DNA of 52,346 nucleotides from a virus, in the IMG/VR virus record IMGVR_UViG_3300008267_000113, positions 1-52,346 of that record. One strand, written 5' to 3'. The notes beneath the pieces were generated by a model. The model saw nothing but the letters and a program-made list of their open reading frames with translations, made no database searches and was not told the origin of the DNA. Below are positions 35,401-43,854 of this stretch, piece after piece; the stretch's first letter is position 1; every line of letters begins with the position of its first letter. The position numbers and the translations under genes were made by a program.

Positions 35401-37479
35401 AGTAGCTGTTTCAACTTGCTTATCAGCCTTACCATTAATTCTTTCATTAAGAACATCGGCATGACTTCTATAGCCACCTTTAAAGTAGCCTAGTTGTGCA
35501 CCACCTTTAAGTTTAAGTCTATCAATCTGAGAATTAATCCAAGCTCTTCTATCAGCAATATCAGATAGATCATGGAGTTCACCATTCTTATCTGTAAATA
35601 CATTCTGCCCATCAAGCCATTTTTCATAAGCATCTACAGCAGCAGAAATATCCTCCATAGGAATAGTTCCTTTTACATCTGTTCCAGTAAAAGGATTACC
35701 AAAATGTTTATTAGGAGTAAGACCCTTGAATTTAAGTTTCTCTGATGCTGCTTGTTTTTCTGATACACGCATTGTGTACAAGAGCTTACCTTCATTATGA
35801 AGCTCTCTTAATTTTTCAGTAGTAGAGTAAGTAATAGTACCACTAGTAGTTACTTCTTTCTCAGTCTTAACCTTCTGTTCTGTAACTCCCTCACCCTCAA
35901 GCTCTTTCATAGTTTCAAAAATGAAATAGCCATTCAAGTCTTGAAACTTTCCTGTTGTAGAATCAAAAGGTTTTAAGGTCTTTGAGTTATTCTGAAGCCA
36001 CTTTCTATACTGCACAGGACTAGTACCATTACCTTTTAAAGTAATGGTGCCATCTGTATTCTTTTGGTAAGAAGGTGTTGTTTCACCATCTTTAGAATAA
36101 ACGTTATAAGCATGTAGTACAGGGACCATTTCACCTGTCTTATTATCTTTTACAATGTTGTTTACTAAAGCATCTCTAAGATTTTCTCTAGTAGCAATAA
36201 CAGGCTTGTCAAGTTTTTTACCATCGGCAAACATTACATAAAGCTTACCTCTAGTTTTTGTTTTCTTACCAAAGAATACATTCTCATAGTTGTTACCAAA
36301 GTAAACTTGAAAAAACTTCTCTCTATAGACAAGAAGTGTTTCTGGAGATTTTTTACCTCTTTCATCCACTAGATTTTCTCCTAGTAAGATGTTGATTGCA
36401 TCCTCAAGAAACTCTTGGTCTGAATCTACAGAATTCATTTTAAATGGTACCACATCTTTGTAAGCACCTCTACTAAAAGCTTTGAACTGATTAGTTCTCT
36501 TTAGAGGATTCTCTGACATGTCCTCTGCTGTAGAAAGATCTGTATAAGAGTCTTCATCAGGAATATAGCCGTAGCTACCACCTGTAATACTCTGTACTAC
36601 TTTTCTACCAGGGGCAGCAAGAACAAAATCCTTTTTCTTTTTTACATTAGCTCTCTGTATTTCTATATACTCTTCAGCTTCTTCTGTTGTGAAGTTCTGA
36701 GTAAACATAAGCTCCTTGATAGTCTGAACAGTATCTCTTTTCTCACGGAGTCTAAAGAATACAGGTGCCCCCTCTTCCTTATTTACCGGTTGATAATCAT
36801 TATTAAAGTACAAGATGTTACCATTAACATCTGTAATTACTTGTAATACACCGGATGTATAAGATTTGTTATTAACTGTGATACCTTGTAATGCTTCTTT
36901 AGAACTCATCAATGTAACATAGTAACCCGTATCTTGCGAGTCAGTCTGTCCATTGTTTAATACATTCTTCAAGAAAGCATAGCTGAACATTAGGTCAGGA
37001 TCTGTTTCATCTCCTGTTGTACTATCAAATGTATAAGGTCTTATAGAGATACTTGCTTTGGCAATATTAGATCTCTTTTCATCTTCTTTGTCAGCAGCAT
37101 CTTTCTTTTCATTAAGACTTTTAATATCAGCTTCTAAGTCCTTTTGATCTTTAACTGGATCAAGACCCAGAAAAGATACAACATTCATAGGATCTGCAGC
37201 ATAAGCTTTAGCTTGCTCATTAATCTGTGCAATAGAAGGAATAAGGTAATCTCTTATCTCTGCAATAGGTCCCAATAAACTCATTAAGTTCTCTGGAATA
37301 ATAGCAGCATAAGTAATAGCCATATCAGGATTACTAGTAGCATTTAGTACTTTTTTGTAAATGCCTGACATATAACCATTTAGGTCAAATGGCACCCCCG
37401 TTTTAATATTAGATTGAATATCTTTGAGAATTCTTTTTAAGAAAGCTCTTTCTTGATTTTCAGAAAGTACGCAAACCAT
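26440..37479 (-). CDS. Giant virion RNA polymerase polyprotein (3679 aa)
   Basis: A 3679-residue protein with several enzyme-like regions. In order: an unassigned N-terminus; a DUF4326-like segment around HFGNPF (592-597) and KGGYRSHADVL; a domain with LFLFGDN (718-724) and GKGGQAI; a zincin with HEAWH (951-955) and candidate ligand E1005; and the RNA polymerase core. The core shows GMKVKIALQG (2384 on), RIPVQGLNNME (2445 on) and the metal-binding AGSDFDIDKL (D2484, D2486, D2488). This matches the two-barrel single-chain RNA polymerases of crAss-like phages, which are packaged and transcribe early genes. The C-terminal region (about 3510-3650) resembles the GKGGQA domain. Whether the protein is cut into parts is unknown. 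Confidence 0.88.
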   Translation of the reverse strand: MVCVLSENQERAFLKRILKDIQSNIKTGVPFDLNGYMSGIYKKVLNATSNPDMAITYAAIIPENLMSLLGPIAEIRDYLIPSIAQINEQAKAYAADPMNVVSFLGLDPVKDQKDLEADIKSLNEKKDAADKEDEKRSNIAKASISIRPYTFDSTTGDETDPDLMFSYAFLKNVLNNGQTDSQDTGYYVTLMSSKEALQGITVNNKSYTSGVLQVITDVNGNILYFNNDYQPVNKEEGAPVFFRLREKRDTVQTIKELMFTQNFTTEEAEEYIEIQRANVKKKKDFVLAAPGRKVVQSITGGSYGYIPDEDSYTDLSTAEDMSENPLKRTNQFKAFSRGAYKDVVPFKMNSVDSDQEFLEDAINILLGENLVDERGKKSPETLLVYREKFFQVYFGNNYENVFFGKKTKTRGKLYVMFADGKKLDKPVIATRENLRDALVNNIVKDNKTGEMVPVLHAYNVYSKDGETTPSYQKNTDGTITLKGNGTSPVQYRKWLQNNSKTLKPFDSTTGKFQDLNGYFIFETMKELEGEGVTEQKVKTEKEVTTSGTITYSTTEKLRELHNEGKLLYTMRVSEKQAASEKLKFKGLTPNKHFGNPFTGTDVKGTIPMEDISAAVDAYEKWLDGQNVFTDKNGELHDLSDIADRRAWINSQIDRLKLKGGAQLGYFKGGYRSHADVLNERINGKADKQVETATTNNLAIEVISENYTVKLLRANPNKLFLFGDNNTRTGKGGQAIIRDEPNAVGISTKLLPKNTPEAFMSDDQLADNKAVIDSDIKKAKEKAAKEGKTIVLPKGGFGTGLAALATKAPQTFAYLNQRLQEEFGFDNVSGNISKSAKSEASPVTPKPVFQAKTFNKPSAASREIKKINDKDTLNKLKGQGIINESVTEEQINAAKEWYDSHPMSRFVPYEVMFNIINTENPNSIATFSRAGIVLSRAGIVLYKGSNFADLYHEAWHAFTQMFLTEAQRKKLYKELSNKSGTFKAFDGTTVTFKDATSKQLEEYLAEDFRQFMLNGGKFKGADKEPVKKSIFKNILDFLKAVFNISNDTIYNDEKVSNLLEEVYTKLRLGDINPIPYGLENSEFTKLDKIKAVNPDEQDLLDEMGYAQAMKIVNAIDAVFSQIVDKVSKEHGVSYAASLFSDPARRTAAYNEVIAEFVTKYTDLSDKLVNMSTDDVGYEKLYKSVKTLELAITNFAPASTLGQELTQDDVISAIQKDSGILGFHLKKSKYLQFDETYDLINNLEEEDPDSKTVKDKDGYSHKSGNEISMRELAAKEVLYTIRSLYKYEGGKLQYDDFGFPQLNDFDVSWNKIQKALSGSMGVEDIYKKLQASKDKVMQHLLEKLGNPDAQTGIENDLTAESIAQNALWTNFTQTFTATRIPLIQLTVNFQMDDNGNYILEPKPGKAQGDLNRIAKAWEVNFSRPYKEGERKYIVTKKVDRGEGKTSFTSNYLNVSEVLKDFKDSYKTKPIDFLRSLGMDVSAVPEIQNALRTNLRVLVNGLWTRLNHINNNNKDKKIFINSIKDLINIKIDGKTEDNSYKELLALESRYSDLYGTGMVYNASGDGQFEFSKNGTFTVQINSLNAAKGYNELISDPKMSHLDYERNPAMRNNLILKALFGENLGAKIKQETPGGRETFAKIELINSSGVSVTIDNEFANIGIATSDADEITNLLQNFYTTLIYGTPATTQHSDKSSAYLYKIVFPSGKKNYVNIFKFAQYNSDKDIDLTAGNLETLSHFMTFLDSEIQRMVKLRNGDEAGLVTVGDDLYKNIGDKFVTFKDILSPKTKAKLEKGKFISENFLEKINSAKGTNLRRDIEADILAYFNNIVGEFKKDGAKFGLQKNQKLMKSVRDLFLNSEELPLSLYEKENENYLDEAIFRSFVLNDWIHKHETGNLFYGDVALYNLKKEEYHKRNAAFAATGEIMRTDNAMLNMLNNVASKYSYADSEWFSKSGYNKNGAKVFKRTMNTAVLQDTKSKSSLMDHYKDAVIKAERKRLGDKYEEKRDVFESNINKLFSEYGKMKEGDGQGWISFDSYRAMLMSLGKWSPPQEQLYRRILRNEKVDTATVLKFFPVKKMQYYGPLKTNGLPVVGFHKFSLMPLIPNVIEGSNLEILHNRMVEQNIDYALFQSASKVNTITSNGVVDQFYLDNSRASNEVAFAQPGFKFTNNEIFIDYFKDQTEVHDKFKGTILFSTQLRKLVEEGLMEQGVPTSFRNDLPEKEKKELWESLSESEKLKDPNYNKLIAYESLIKKHIDFKIKELKKEMALHFKDGKLVMSQKLIDFIKKELERQDLAEHEIDFIKFSEFSNSLVYDLSIHPSAETIEKLLVAIVNKRVVKQKINGEALVQVSGAGFEKANIRKATAEENRIYDDVGLPTYELGPDGIVRGMKVKIALQGDFKKLLKLKEVTILMKAKTGRTRLQALNMLIKDEAWLNEGDNRKLVTMAGVRIPVQGLNNMEFAEVYEFLPEAAGNMIILPREIVAKAGSDFDIDKLFMMFPSLVKTSKGISLVKYKEGSEDTVDKETAYQQLFDLYRQREEAFQNVIDYTQDKMNEFPDELKSDFEDTVKQYKDAIRNAKNNLQDAFERQEQPDPSLYVELNELSLELEELYSTASKEFRDYKNDLVNPIQDRIDNLTLEISSASAKGIENDLLFSLVDILSMEQNFSDLITPNSTEYVKTIADDISKYTRDYDAYKNFTTGREDIISGTRIYELGYNRYKQSSNNIGKKTLGLGAVDNTYNTLFNRVGAYMVRTAEIGSKKNPYDIIQQIRMPHNTISINDEDVISLSNIYDVEGKYRISTLISQMMNGWVDVAKDAWIFDINGNKEVSPTLLFMVQAGVPLEQAIYFAAQPIVRKYVEEQRKAKSTFAKPLNREPSSPNMYRVETRSRMIKELLPEDFYNNYFEPYVVTEKGKILGSKFDSNYIKKTIYTEFVPTFLNNTGEYETSAPDFSANTLKKTLDGSSTKLQDLQVLLHFIELEEMSSATTQVKLSMNFDTQRSSTLRSVRESLAKTLALKTDNRFPNEILEKLEKESPIGAFKIHDEIINLIGGMFILRDHPSLNKLIDEMTNIYPDAFTEKYGHIFKDTEALTNAIRNDFTNYVFQSWLIDPNRFDPKAPYNNLGIDFEVKKVLDLERGAFVEGNTLYVDERALNDHVKEDLYSSENYWLKQALSPVSPMYLHGNTEAEKKAKYYRFVYERETLRATVPYDNYKNTPDFEERKNAILISGILDDYSNAANFEKIVGRRAYEDYIRDLALLNNLNVQFMFKDVNSYATQVDKLTMDHKNLLTDYKVLSSLLFTNIRGVRNLKLSEIKLTADEVNIYHDELERLADPRIMKVEDPFENARISKIFAAFPFFAFFQAGQGSKNRYSLSRLISTKVYSEMLSEASALAIKKLDASKDFIDTYKTKFNNLYAKEKSNEFGLEEEEVEAKLFTALYMKDYSLGESDENLEAPLPKAASMGSSYYDPNVNLYDIHPAAKSETLVKYITSKSKANNNLVFAFDDSLQPYSTKYLPVNTGARKNGYNGTTLFGSMLAKSELSKEQAVGLITKPVAVVMGPEELFRDSDPQQHANNIKRIDAWIEKLKSLRDDEKKTIIFNLKGHGQAFLGYGRNEFTDHAESKITKDPVALDSFVYLSERLYKEFGYINPMYKTVNKKSYSETVLSSQPITDEMVKEKLRQCFYS
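34659..34703. repeat. Tandem 21-bp duplication next to the zincin motif
   Basis: Two in-frame copies of a 21-base unit lie back to back. In the protein they duplicate the seven residues SRAGIVL (giving SRAGIVLSRAGIVL) about ten residues before HEAWH. The copies are identical at the DNA level, which suggests a recent event or an assembly artefact. Confidence 0.9.
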
Positions 37480-37491
37480 GCTTTATAATGT

Positions 37492-40400
37492 TTAATCTAT
37501 TTGTTTTCCATTATCACATTCCTTAAGACTATCAAGGAACTCATTATCAATTTCTTCTTCAGAAGTATTATTAACTTCATCATTAAGATTCTGAATATCC
37601 TTAATTTTAGTAGCAGGATCTGTTGCAGAATTTACTGCTTCTTTAATCTCATTTTTTGTTTCTTCATCCATATTATCAACAATTCCTTCTTTTTCAGAAG
37701 CAAGTTTATCTCTTAAGTCAAAAATGAATTCATTAGCTTGAGCAACATCCATTAGTTCTATTAAATTTTGATTATAAAAAGCTCTCACTCTTTTATCATA
37801 AATTTCAGCAAGTTCTTCAAAAGTTATAGGTACAATATTTCCTTCTTTATCTTTCTTGTTAAACAAAGATCTGTTTTCAGGAATACGGTATTGAGCCAGA
37901 GCATCTTGTAGTTTTTGAAGATTGGGCGCTTTAACTAGCATCTCTACAAATGTAGAGTTTATTGCACCCTTTTCAAAGAGTTCCTTTATGGTTTTATTGG
38001 TATTTTTTTCAACTTGATTTCCTTTGGTATCAGTTGTAATACTTTCCCAACCTTCTTGTTGAGTTATATCATAAGCTGCCTGTCTAGCTGGTTCCTTAGC
38101 AACATATTCATTAAACTGATCTATGCTTGATTCAGCAGAGTCTGCTTCTTTTACAAACAAAGCCTTAGAAGAACTTGGTGAGCTAAATACATTAGCTTCC
38201 GCTCTTAAGAACCAATTAGAAGATACTACAGTTTTACCAGACTTAAGAAGTTCTTTTATCTTTTCTTTTACGTTGTTTTCAAGAATAGCTCTCTTTGGAG
38301 AAGCATATAATACTGCCCCTGGCTTTTCTTCAAAATTAGGATCTTCTGATAAGTTGTTTTCTCTAAGAACTTCTTTTAAAACATCATCAGCATTTACAAT
38401 ATCATACTTTTCAAAGATGATTGGGTCAACAGTACCATAAGGAGCATAAATTAATTTACCTCCAAATCTTGTTGGAACATTAGCTTTAGATTTTTTAAAT
38501 GATTCTTTTTTAACTAATGCTCTATCAATTAACTCTGGAGTAGACGCATTAGCAGCATAGATCTGATCCATGATCTTATCTATCTCTTGTGCTGATTTAG
38601 CTCTATCTATTACTGTATTCCAATCTACTTTTGTTGTAGTTGGTTTACCTTCTAAAGCAGCTAGTTCTGCATCAGTTAATTTTGCACCAAATACTTCATT
38701 GATGTTAGTCAGCACATCTGCAGTAGGAACTGGTAGCACCAGATCCTTGTGTTTAGGATTTGCGGGTGATCCTAACTCACTTGATCCGCGACCCAATCCA
38801 CCAAAGTAAGAAGAGGTAACATATTTTATCTTCTGATCTTCTGTTGTAATTTCTTTGCTAGTCTGCTTGTCCAGAATTTTACCCATTCTTTGAAAAGTAG
38901 AGTTGAATGGTTTTAGCGTTTCATAAAGGCTCAGCAGATACTGACGGGTAGCAGGAGAAAGCTTAGCTAACGTTTCATCTGATATGTCGTCATACCTTTT
39001 ATCATTACCTTCATAGAAAGCTTTTTCAAAAACCTTAAATAATGTTTTTTGTTGAGCAGCGTCTACTGCTGGAGCAGGTTTAGCTTCTTCTAGTAGTGGG
39101 GTAATCAGGTCATCATACCTATCATAGATCTCTTTAGCTTTTGCATTACTAGAAGCCTTTACTTTTTTAGAATCTATTCTACCATTTACTATAAATGACT
39201 CAGCATCTTCTACATCTCTTCTAAACTCTGCTATTTCTTGCTTCCTGTATTCAGCAACTAGTTCTGCATCATATGCAGCCTTGATTTTATATAGTAATTC
39301 TTCTTCTGTTTTTGCTCTTAGTCTTTCTTTTTGTTCACCATATAATGTAGCATACTCATTTCTCTCTTCTACAAATTGAATGTTAGATATAGTTTCCTGT
39401 CTTCTTGTTTCTATAGCCTTTATAGCATCTGTAACTACAGGTTCTTCATCTGCTTTTCCTTCTTTATATCCTAGAATAGAATTTACAGATTCACGCGTTA
39501 TTGGAGGACTAAGAATTGTCTTTTTATCACTGTCAGCTTTAGGATACTTATCAAATTTTATACTAGTAATGTTTTTACCATCAGAACTAGAACTTACAAG
39601 AAGATTTAAGATATGAAGCCTTTCAACTTTTAAACCTGTCATAGATTCAAAATTGTCAGCATAAGCATTTAATTGAACCTTATCTGATTGTGTATAGAAC
39701 TCTTTAGTTCTACGTGGTTTAAAGGATGTCTTGAAATCAATGATATAATACTTACCATCTTTTTCAAGAAGTAAGTCCATTGTACCTGCGGTAAGTTTAC
39801 CTTCAATCATACCAACAACCGGTGGTACATCAGGATACCAAACAGAATCATGAAAAGTTCTTGCTAACTCCATACCTATATTAGCTAGATCTTTACCAGT
39901 ACCAGGACTAAAATTAATACCAAGCTTATCACCTTGAATTTTTAATGTAAGTTCTGTGCCCTTTATCAGCGTCATAACATAATCAGCTAGGTCTGCTTCT
40001 GATCCAGGAAGTTTAGCATTGTAGTTTGCAATAAGATTTAGATAATAATCCTTCTGAGATATACCAGTAGTAGGATCAGGAGTAGAAAAATCTTTAAGCC
40101 ATTGATCCAAAATATTACCACGATCTTGAGCTAATTTTAATGACTCTTCACTTTTATCTATTATTTTGTCAATAATAGAAGTAACTCTTCTAGCAATAAT
40201 AGGTTCTCCCTCAGCAGTTGTTACAGGCTTTCCATCATCATCTACTTGCTGATAACCAACACCTTGAACCAATTTAAATGGTGTATCATAGATACCAGCA
40301 AGAGCTGGAGTAGGACCCACAATTGACTTAGGTGATTCTTTTGTAATCTGAGTTGTAATGTCTTTCTTTACAATAGTTCCTCTTCTTGAAGCTCTTTCTA

Positions 40401-43400
40401 TAATAGCTTTTGCTGAAGGACTATCTGCTAGCCAGTCTCCTATAGTAGGAATTAAAGCATCTATCTTTTTAGCTCTTGCTACAGCTTTATTGTATTCAAC
40501 CATAAGTTCAGCTTTGACTTTTGGTGGATACTTATCTAAAGGAGTTTCATCTGTAATCTCTTCTTCATCATCCTCTGCCTCAGGTAAGTTATCATCCGAT
40601 GCTGTCTCAACTTCTTCTGATGTTCCTCCTGAAGCCGGAGTGCCCGGTGCAGGTGCAGGAGGCATAACAGGTTTACCAGAAAAAGTTACACCCTTAAGCT
40701 GCTCATACCTTGTAATAAAATCTATAATCTTTGCATACTTAGGATCTGTTTCTTTAATAGGTAATCCGGTTCCAGCATCATAAAATACCTTTGGAAGAAT
40801 ACCTTTTTTAAAGAAGTTCTCCACTTCTTCTGGTGCAAAATATACTTTTAGTCCTACAAGGTCTTGAAGTAGTTCATTATTGTTTGTTATACTATTAAAC
40901 TTATTTACAGCTTCTTTTACTAGATTAGCACTGTTTTCACTTGCTTTATTCATAGCACCCATAATTCTATCCGACATAGCATAAATACTATTAGGATCTG
41001 CTAGAATATCTAGGAAACCTGCAAAACGCTTAGCATCATTATTAAGTTTAAGAAAGCTTGTAAAGTCATCAAATGAATTTTCAAGGCTTTCTAGTATAGG
41101 AAATACGTTATTAAGATCTGCTATATTCTTAGAATATTTAGCATAAGAACTCCACAACTGATCTTTTTGATAAGACATTACAAAAGCATCATCTGAAATT
41201 TCTTCAGAATCAAACTCCATACTAATCTGACCTGTAATAGGATCTGGCTCAGATACTACAGCTACCTTTCCTTTAATAGCATTAGCTATTTCTGACAACT
41301 GAGTTTTAGCTTCAGTACTTCCAGAAGCAGCCCTTTCTATAAGATTATGGATACCCATAAATCTTTTCATCTCATCATTGAGATCTTTCAGATTATCAAG
41401 CTGAGTTTGTTTCTTTTTAGCTTCTTTCTTTTGTGTAGCATCTCCACCATTAAGAAAATCAATCTCAGTAGGAAGGTCGTTTTTAATTCTAGACTGTAAA
41501 TCAACTAGTCTGTATAATATGCTAAAGTCACTACTAGCTACATTACCTACTTTGTATCCCATTAATTCTTGACCATAACCTTTAGGGTCCCTGTCTCTAT
41601 CAAAGATGTTAGGCTTAAAAGGATTAACTATCTTTTCATTTACCTTATCATACCATTTTTTAACATCGTTTGCTTTTTTAATAGCGGTCTCAAGTCTTTC
41701 TCTGGTTTTACTTTTATCTTCTCCCTGGTCATTAAAAGCTTCAGACAGCTCATCATCAGTCAAATCTTTTAGACCTTCAAGCTCATCCTGAAAAACATTA
41801 TAGCGGTTATATCTAAGAAGAGTCATAACGTGCATGAACATAGAATCTTTCTTAGTATTCTCTACTTCATGCTCATCTCCCATTTCACTCCAAGCTTCAT
41901 ATTCAGCTTGTAAGTCTCTTTGAGCTTTTACATTTTCATCAAGCCAAGAAGCATACTCTGCTCTTCTTGCACGGACATCATTTACAGCATCTGCAAAGTT
42001 TTGAAGTCTTTGTTTTTCTTCTTCCTGATAAGTTTTATATTCATTTGTCTTATAAATATAATCCTTAGCACGCATTCCAGAAAAAGCTAAAGGCTGCATA
42101 ATTTTATTTTGCACCCCACCAGCTAAACCACCCATTAAAAATCCTGATGCAAAAACATCAAGACCTTGAGAACTTATCTGACTTTCAAATCCTTTTTCAA
42201 TAGCTGCAGCTATACTATGATTTGCTGCAATCATAGGATCACTATACAAGTCAGCATAATACTTATTAAGGTAGTAATCCTCAACAGCTACTTGTACACC
42301 TTCTTGATATGTTTCTTGCAAACCTTCCATAAGATTTGCTTTAAAGTATCTAATACCACCACCAACGTTTCTACCTATATTTTTAATACCAAAGGTGTCT
42401 GACAGTTTAGTAGGTGTTCCTTTATAAAAGTCTTTATTAAATACTTTTGTAATACCTTTCAAGTTTTCAAAACCTGCTTTAAGACCTTTAGCTTCAACAG
42501 ATAGTTTACCATCTACACCCTTTACAACTTTAAACAAAGGACTCTTTAAAGTATTTGATGCAAAGGTTCTTGATAGTTTTCCATAAGGATTTAAAGCAAG
42601 ATCCAGGGTAATTCTGTTACTTACAAAAATTGCGGGAACATTTGCAAGTATTGTTCTTGTACTACCTTTTACAGCATTGCTATAAATAAACTCATTCTCT
42701 TGATCATTAGGCTCCCTACCCTTTTCTTCAATAAAGGCATCATACTCTTTCTTGATAAGTTCATTCTGTGTAAAACCTCCCTCCAATCTAGATTCAGAAG
42801 TTACGGCATTTATTTCTTTCATGCCTCTGTAAAAACTACCTACACCTCTTGCCATCTTAGCTCCATCTGCTAATCTACTAATAGCGCTATTGGGATTCAT
42901 AAGATCCGTAGCAAACTCTCCAAACTCTTGAAAAGGCATTATAGTTTTACCAGCAGACTTAAGACCACTTAATGCTGCTTTGCTAAAGGTTCTTGCTTTA
43001 TCTGCATTATTAAGAGTCTTAGCCATTACAGACATAGCTCTACCAAGATTCTTTAAATTAGATGTAGTTCTTACACCTGCGGTAGCCATTAATACTGGAT
43101 TCCTACTTGCGGCAGCTGCAGCTCTTAAAGCCATATCTTCTAGCACCATCTCACCAATGATACCAATGGTATATCCAAAGTTTCCAATAAGGTTGGTAGT
43201 AAATGCACCAAAGCCTTGTTTAGAAGAAGATGCTATACCTAGGTCATATTGCATTTGAGCAGATGTTTCTGTATCTGCTTCTAAGCCTGTAACGCCCCAG
43301 TTTTTTAAATTACTCCATGCCCCATTAAGAATAAGGCTTGGTAGTGTTTTACTCATTCTTGTAAAATCATCAAACCAAGATGAATTAGCATTATAAGTAG

Positions 43401-43851
43401 CTTCATTGTCTTTATAAATACTAAACCCTAACTTTTTAAAATTAGGATGTGCATAATATCTATTAAAGTTATAGCCCTCATGTGAACCATTAAAAGAAGT
43501 ACCCTTTGCATAAAAGAAAGGGTCTGCTGTTGTAGACAATTTTATTTTGTCATTGTCAGACAGAGCCTTAATATATTCAAAACCGGATGTAAATGTTCCT
43601 TGCTTAGTTCCTCTATTAGGCCCTATAAAAGCATCACCATTTACTAAGGTTTGAATCTTAGGAATATTGGGAGCTGTAGGTTGAGGCAAAAAAGATTTCA
43701 TACTTGCAATCTGCATACCTTGATTTTGCTCGGCAGCATCCATCCCAGCAAGTATTTTGGGAAGTCCTGAATCTATATATGAGTTAATACTTCTTAGTTG
43801 TTGTTCAATAGATTCTGGAGTTATAGGAGGTTTTTGTGTGTTCTCAGCCAT
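37492..43851 (-). CDS. Giant virion protein with PD-(D/E)XK nuclease domain (2119 aa)
   Basis: A 2119-residue protein between the cargo-type gene and the RNA polymerase gene, with 3- and 12-base gaps. Residues about 1290-1480 form a PD-(D/E)XK nuclease-like domain: a helix NIGMELARTFHDS, then GTMDLLL (D1359) and YYIIDFKTS (D1372, K1374), and VQLNAYADNF after it. An Ala/Gly-rich hydrophobic stretch lies near residues 215-250, and an acidic Pro-rich linker (PAPAPGTPASGG onward) precedes the nuclease. The rest is helical and charged. As a probable virion protein it could deliver a nuclease with the genome, either to process phage DNA ends or to attack host DNA. The nuclease call is good; the role is inferred. 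Confidence 0.75.
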   Translation of the reverse strand: MAENTQKPPITPESIEQQLRSINSYIDSGLPKILAGMDAAEQNQGMQIASMKSFLPQPTAPNIPKIQTLVNGDAFIGPNRGTKQGTFTSGFEYIKALSDNDKIKLSTTADPFFYAKGTSFNGSHEGYNFNRYYAHPNFKKLGFSIYKDNEATYNANSSWFDDFTRMSKTLPSLILNGAWSNLKNWGVTGLEADTETSAQMQYDLGIASSSKQGFGAFTTNLIGNFGYTIGIIGEMVLEDMALRAAAAASRNPVLMATAGVRTTSNLKNLGRAMSVMAKTLNNADKARTFSKAALSGLKSAGKTIMPFQEFGEFATDLMNPNSAISRLADGAKMARGVGSFYRGMKEINAVTSESRLEGGFTQNELIKKEYDAFIEEKGREPNDQENEFIYSNAVKGSTRTILANVPAIFVSNRITLDLALNPYGKLSRTFASNTLKSPLFKVVKGVDGKLSVEAKGLKAGFENLKGITKVFNKDFYKGTPTKLSDTFGIKNIGRNVGGGIRYFKANLMEGLQETYQEGVQVAVEDYYLNKYYADLYSDPMIAANHSIAAAIEKGFESQISSQGLDVFASGFLMGGLAGGVQNKIMQPLAFSGMRAKDYIYKTNEYKTYQEEEKQRLQNFADAVNDVRARRAEYASWLDENVKAQRDLQAEYEAWSEMGDEHEVENTKKDSMFMHVMTLLRYNRYNVFQDELEGLKDLTDDELSEAFNDQGEDKSKTRERLETAIKKANDVKKWYDKVNEKIVNPFKPNIFDRDRDPKGYGQELMGYKVGNVASSDFSILYRLVDLQSRIKNDLPTEIDFLNGGDATQKKEAKKKQTQLDNLKDLNDEMKRFMGIHNLIERAASGSTEAKTQLSEIANAIKGKVAVVSEPDPITGQISMEFDSEEISDDAFVMSYQKDQLWSSYAKYSKNIADLNNVFPILESLENSFDDFTSFLKLNNDAKRFAGFLDILADPNSIYAMSDRIMGAMNKASENSANLVKEAVNKFNSITNNNELLQDLVGLKVYFAPEEVENFFKKGILPKVFYDAGTGLPIKETDPKYAKIIDFITRYEQLKGVTFSGKPVMPPAPAPGTPASGGTSEEVETASDDNLPEAEDDEEEITDETPLDKYPPKVKAELMVEYNKAVARAKKIDALIPTIGDWLADSPSAKAIIERASRRGTIVKKDITTQITKESPKSIVGPTPALAGIYDTPFKLVQGVGYQQVDDDGKPVTTAEGEPIIARRVTSIIDKIIDKSEESLKLAQDRGNILDQWLKDFSTPDPTTGISQKDYYLNLIANYNAKLPGSEADLADYVMTLIKGTELTLKIQGDKLGINFSPGTGKDLANIGMELARTFHDSVWYPDVPPVVGMIEGKLTAGTMDLLLEKDGKYYIIDFKTSFKPRRTKEFYTQSDKVQLNAYADNFESMTGLKVERLHILNLLVSSSSDGKNITSIKFDKYPKADSDKKTILSPPITRESVNSILGYKEGKADEEPVVTDAIKAIETRRQETISNIQFVEERNEYATLYGEQKERLRAKTEEELLYKIKAAYDAELVAEYRKQEIAEFRRDVEDAESFIVNGRIDSKKVKASSNAKAKEIYDRYDDLITPLLEEAKPAPAVDAAQQKTLFKVFEKAFYEGNDKRYDDISDETLAKLSPATRQYLLSLYETLKPFNSTFQRMGKILDKQTSKEITTEDQKIKYVTSSYFGGLGRGSSELGSPANPKHKDLVLPVPTADVLTNINEVFGAKLTDAELAALEGKPTTTKVDWNTVIDRAKSAQEIDKIMDQIYAANASTPELIDRALVKKESFKKSKANVPTRFGGKLIYAPYGTVDPIIFEKYDIVNADDVLKEVLRENNLSEDPNFEEKPGAVLYASPKRAILENNVKEKIKELLKSGKTVVSSNWFLRAEANVFSSPSSSKALFVKEADSAESSIDQFNEYVAKEPARQAAYDITQQEGWESITTDTKGNQVEKNTNKTIKELFEKGAINSTFVEMLVKAPNLQKLQDALAQYRIPENRSLFNKKDKEGNIVPITFEELAEIYDKRVRAFYNQNLIELMDVAQANEFIFDLRDKLASEKEGIVDNMDEETKNEIKEAVNSATDPATKIKDIQNLNDEVNNTSEEEIDNEFLDSLKECDNGKQID

Positions 43852-43854
43852 AAC

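Noticed and set aside
40358-40783. Plus-strand open frame opposite the 2119-residue gene
   Set aside because: Ser/Leu/Ala-rich shadow of the acidic Pro-rich linker on the coding strand; no promoter or neighbouring plus genes.
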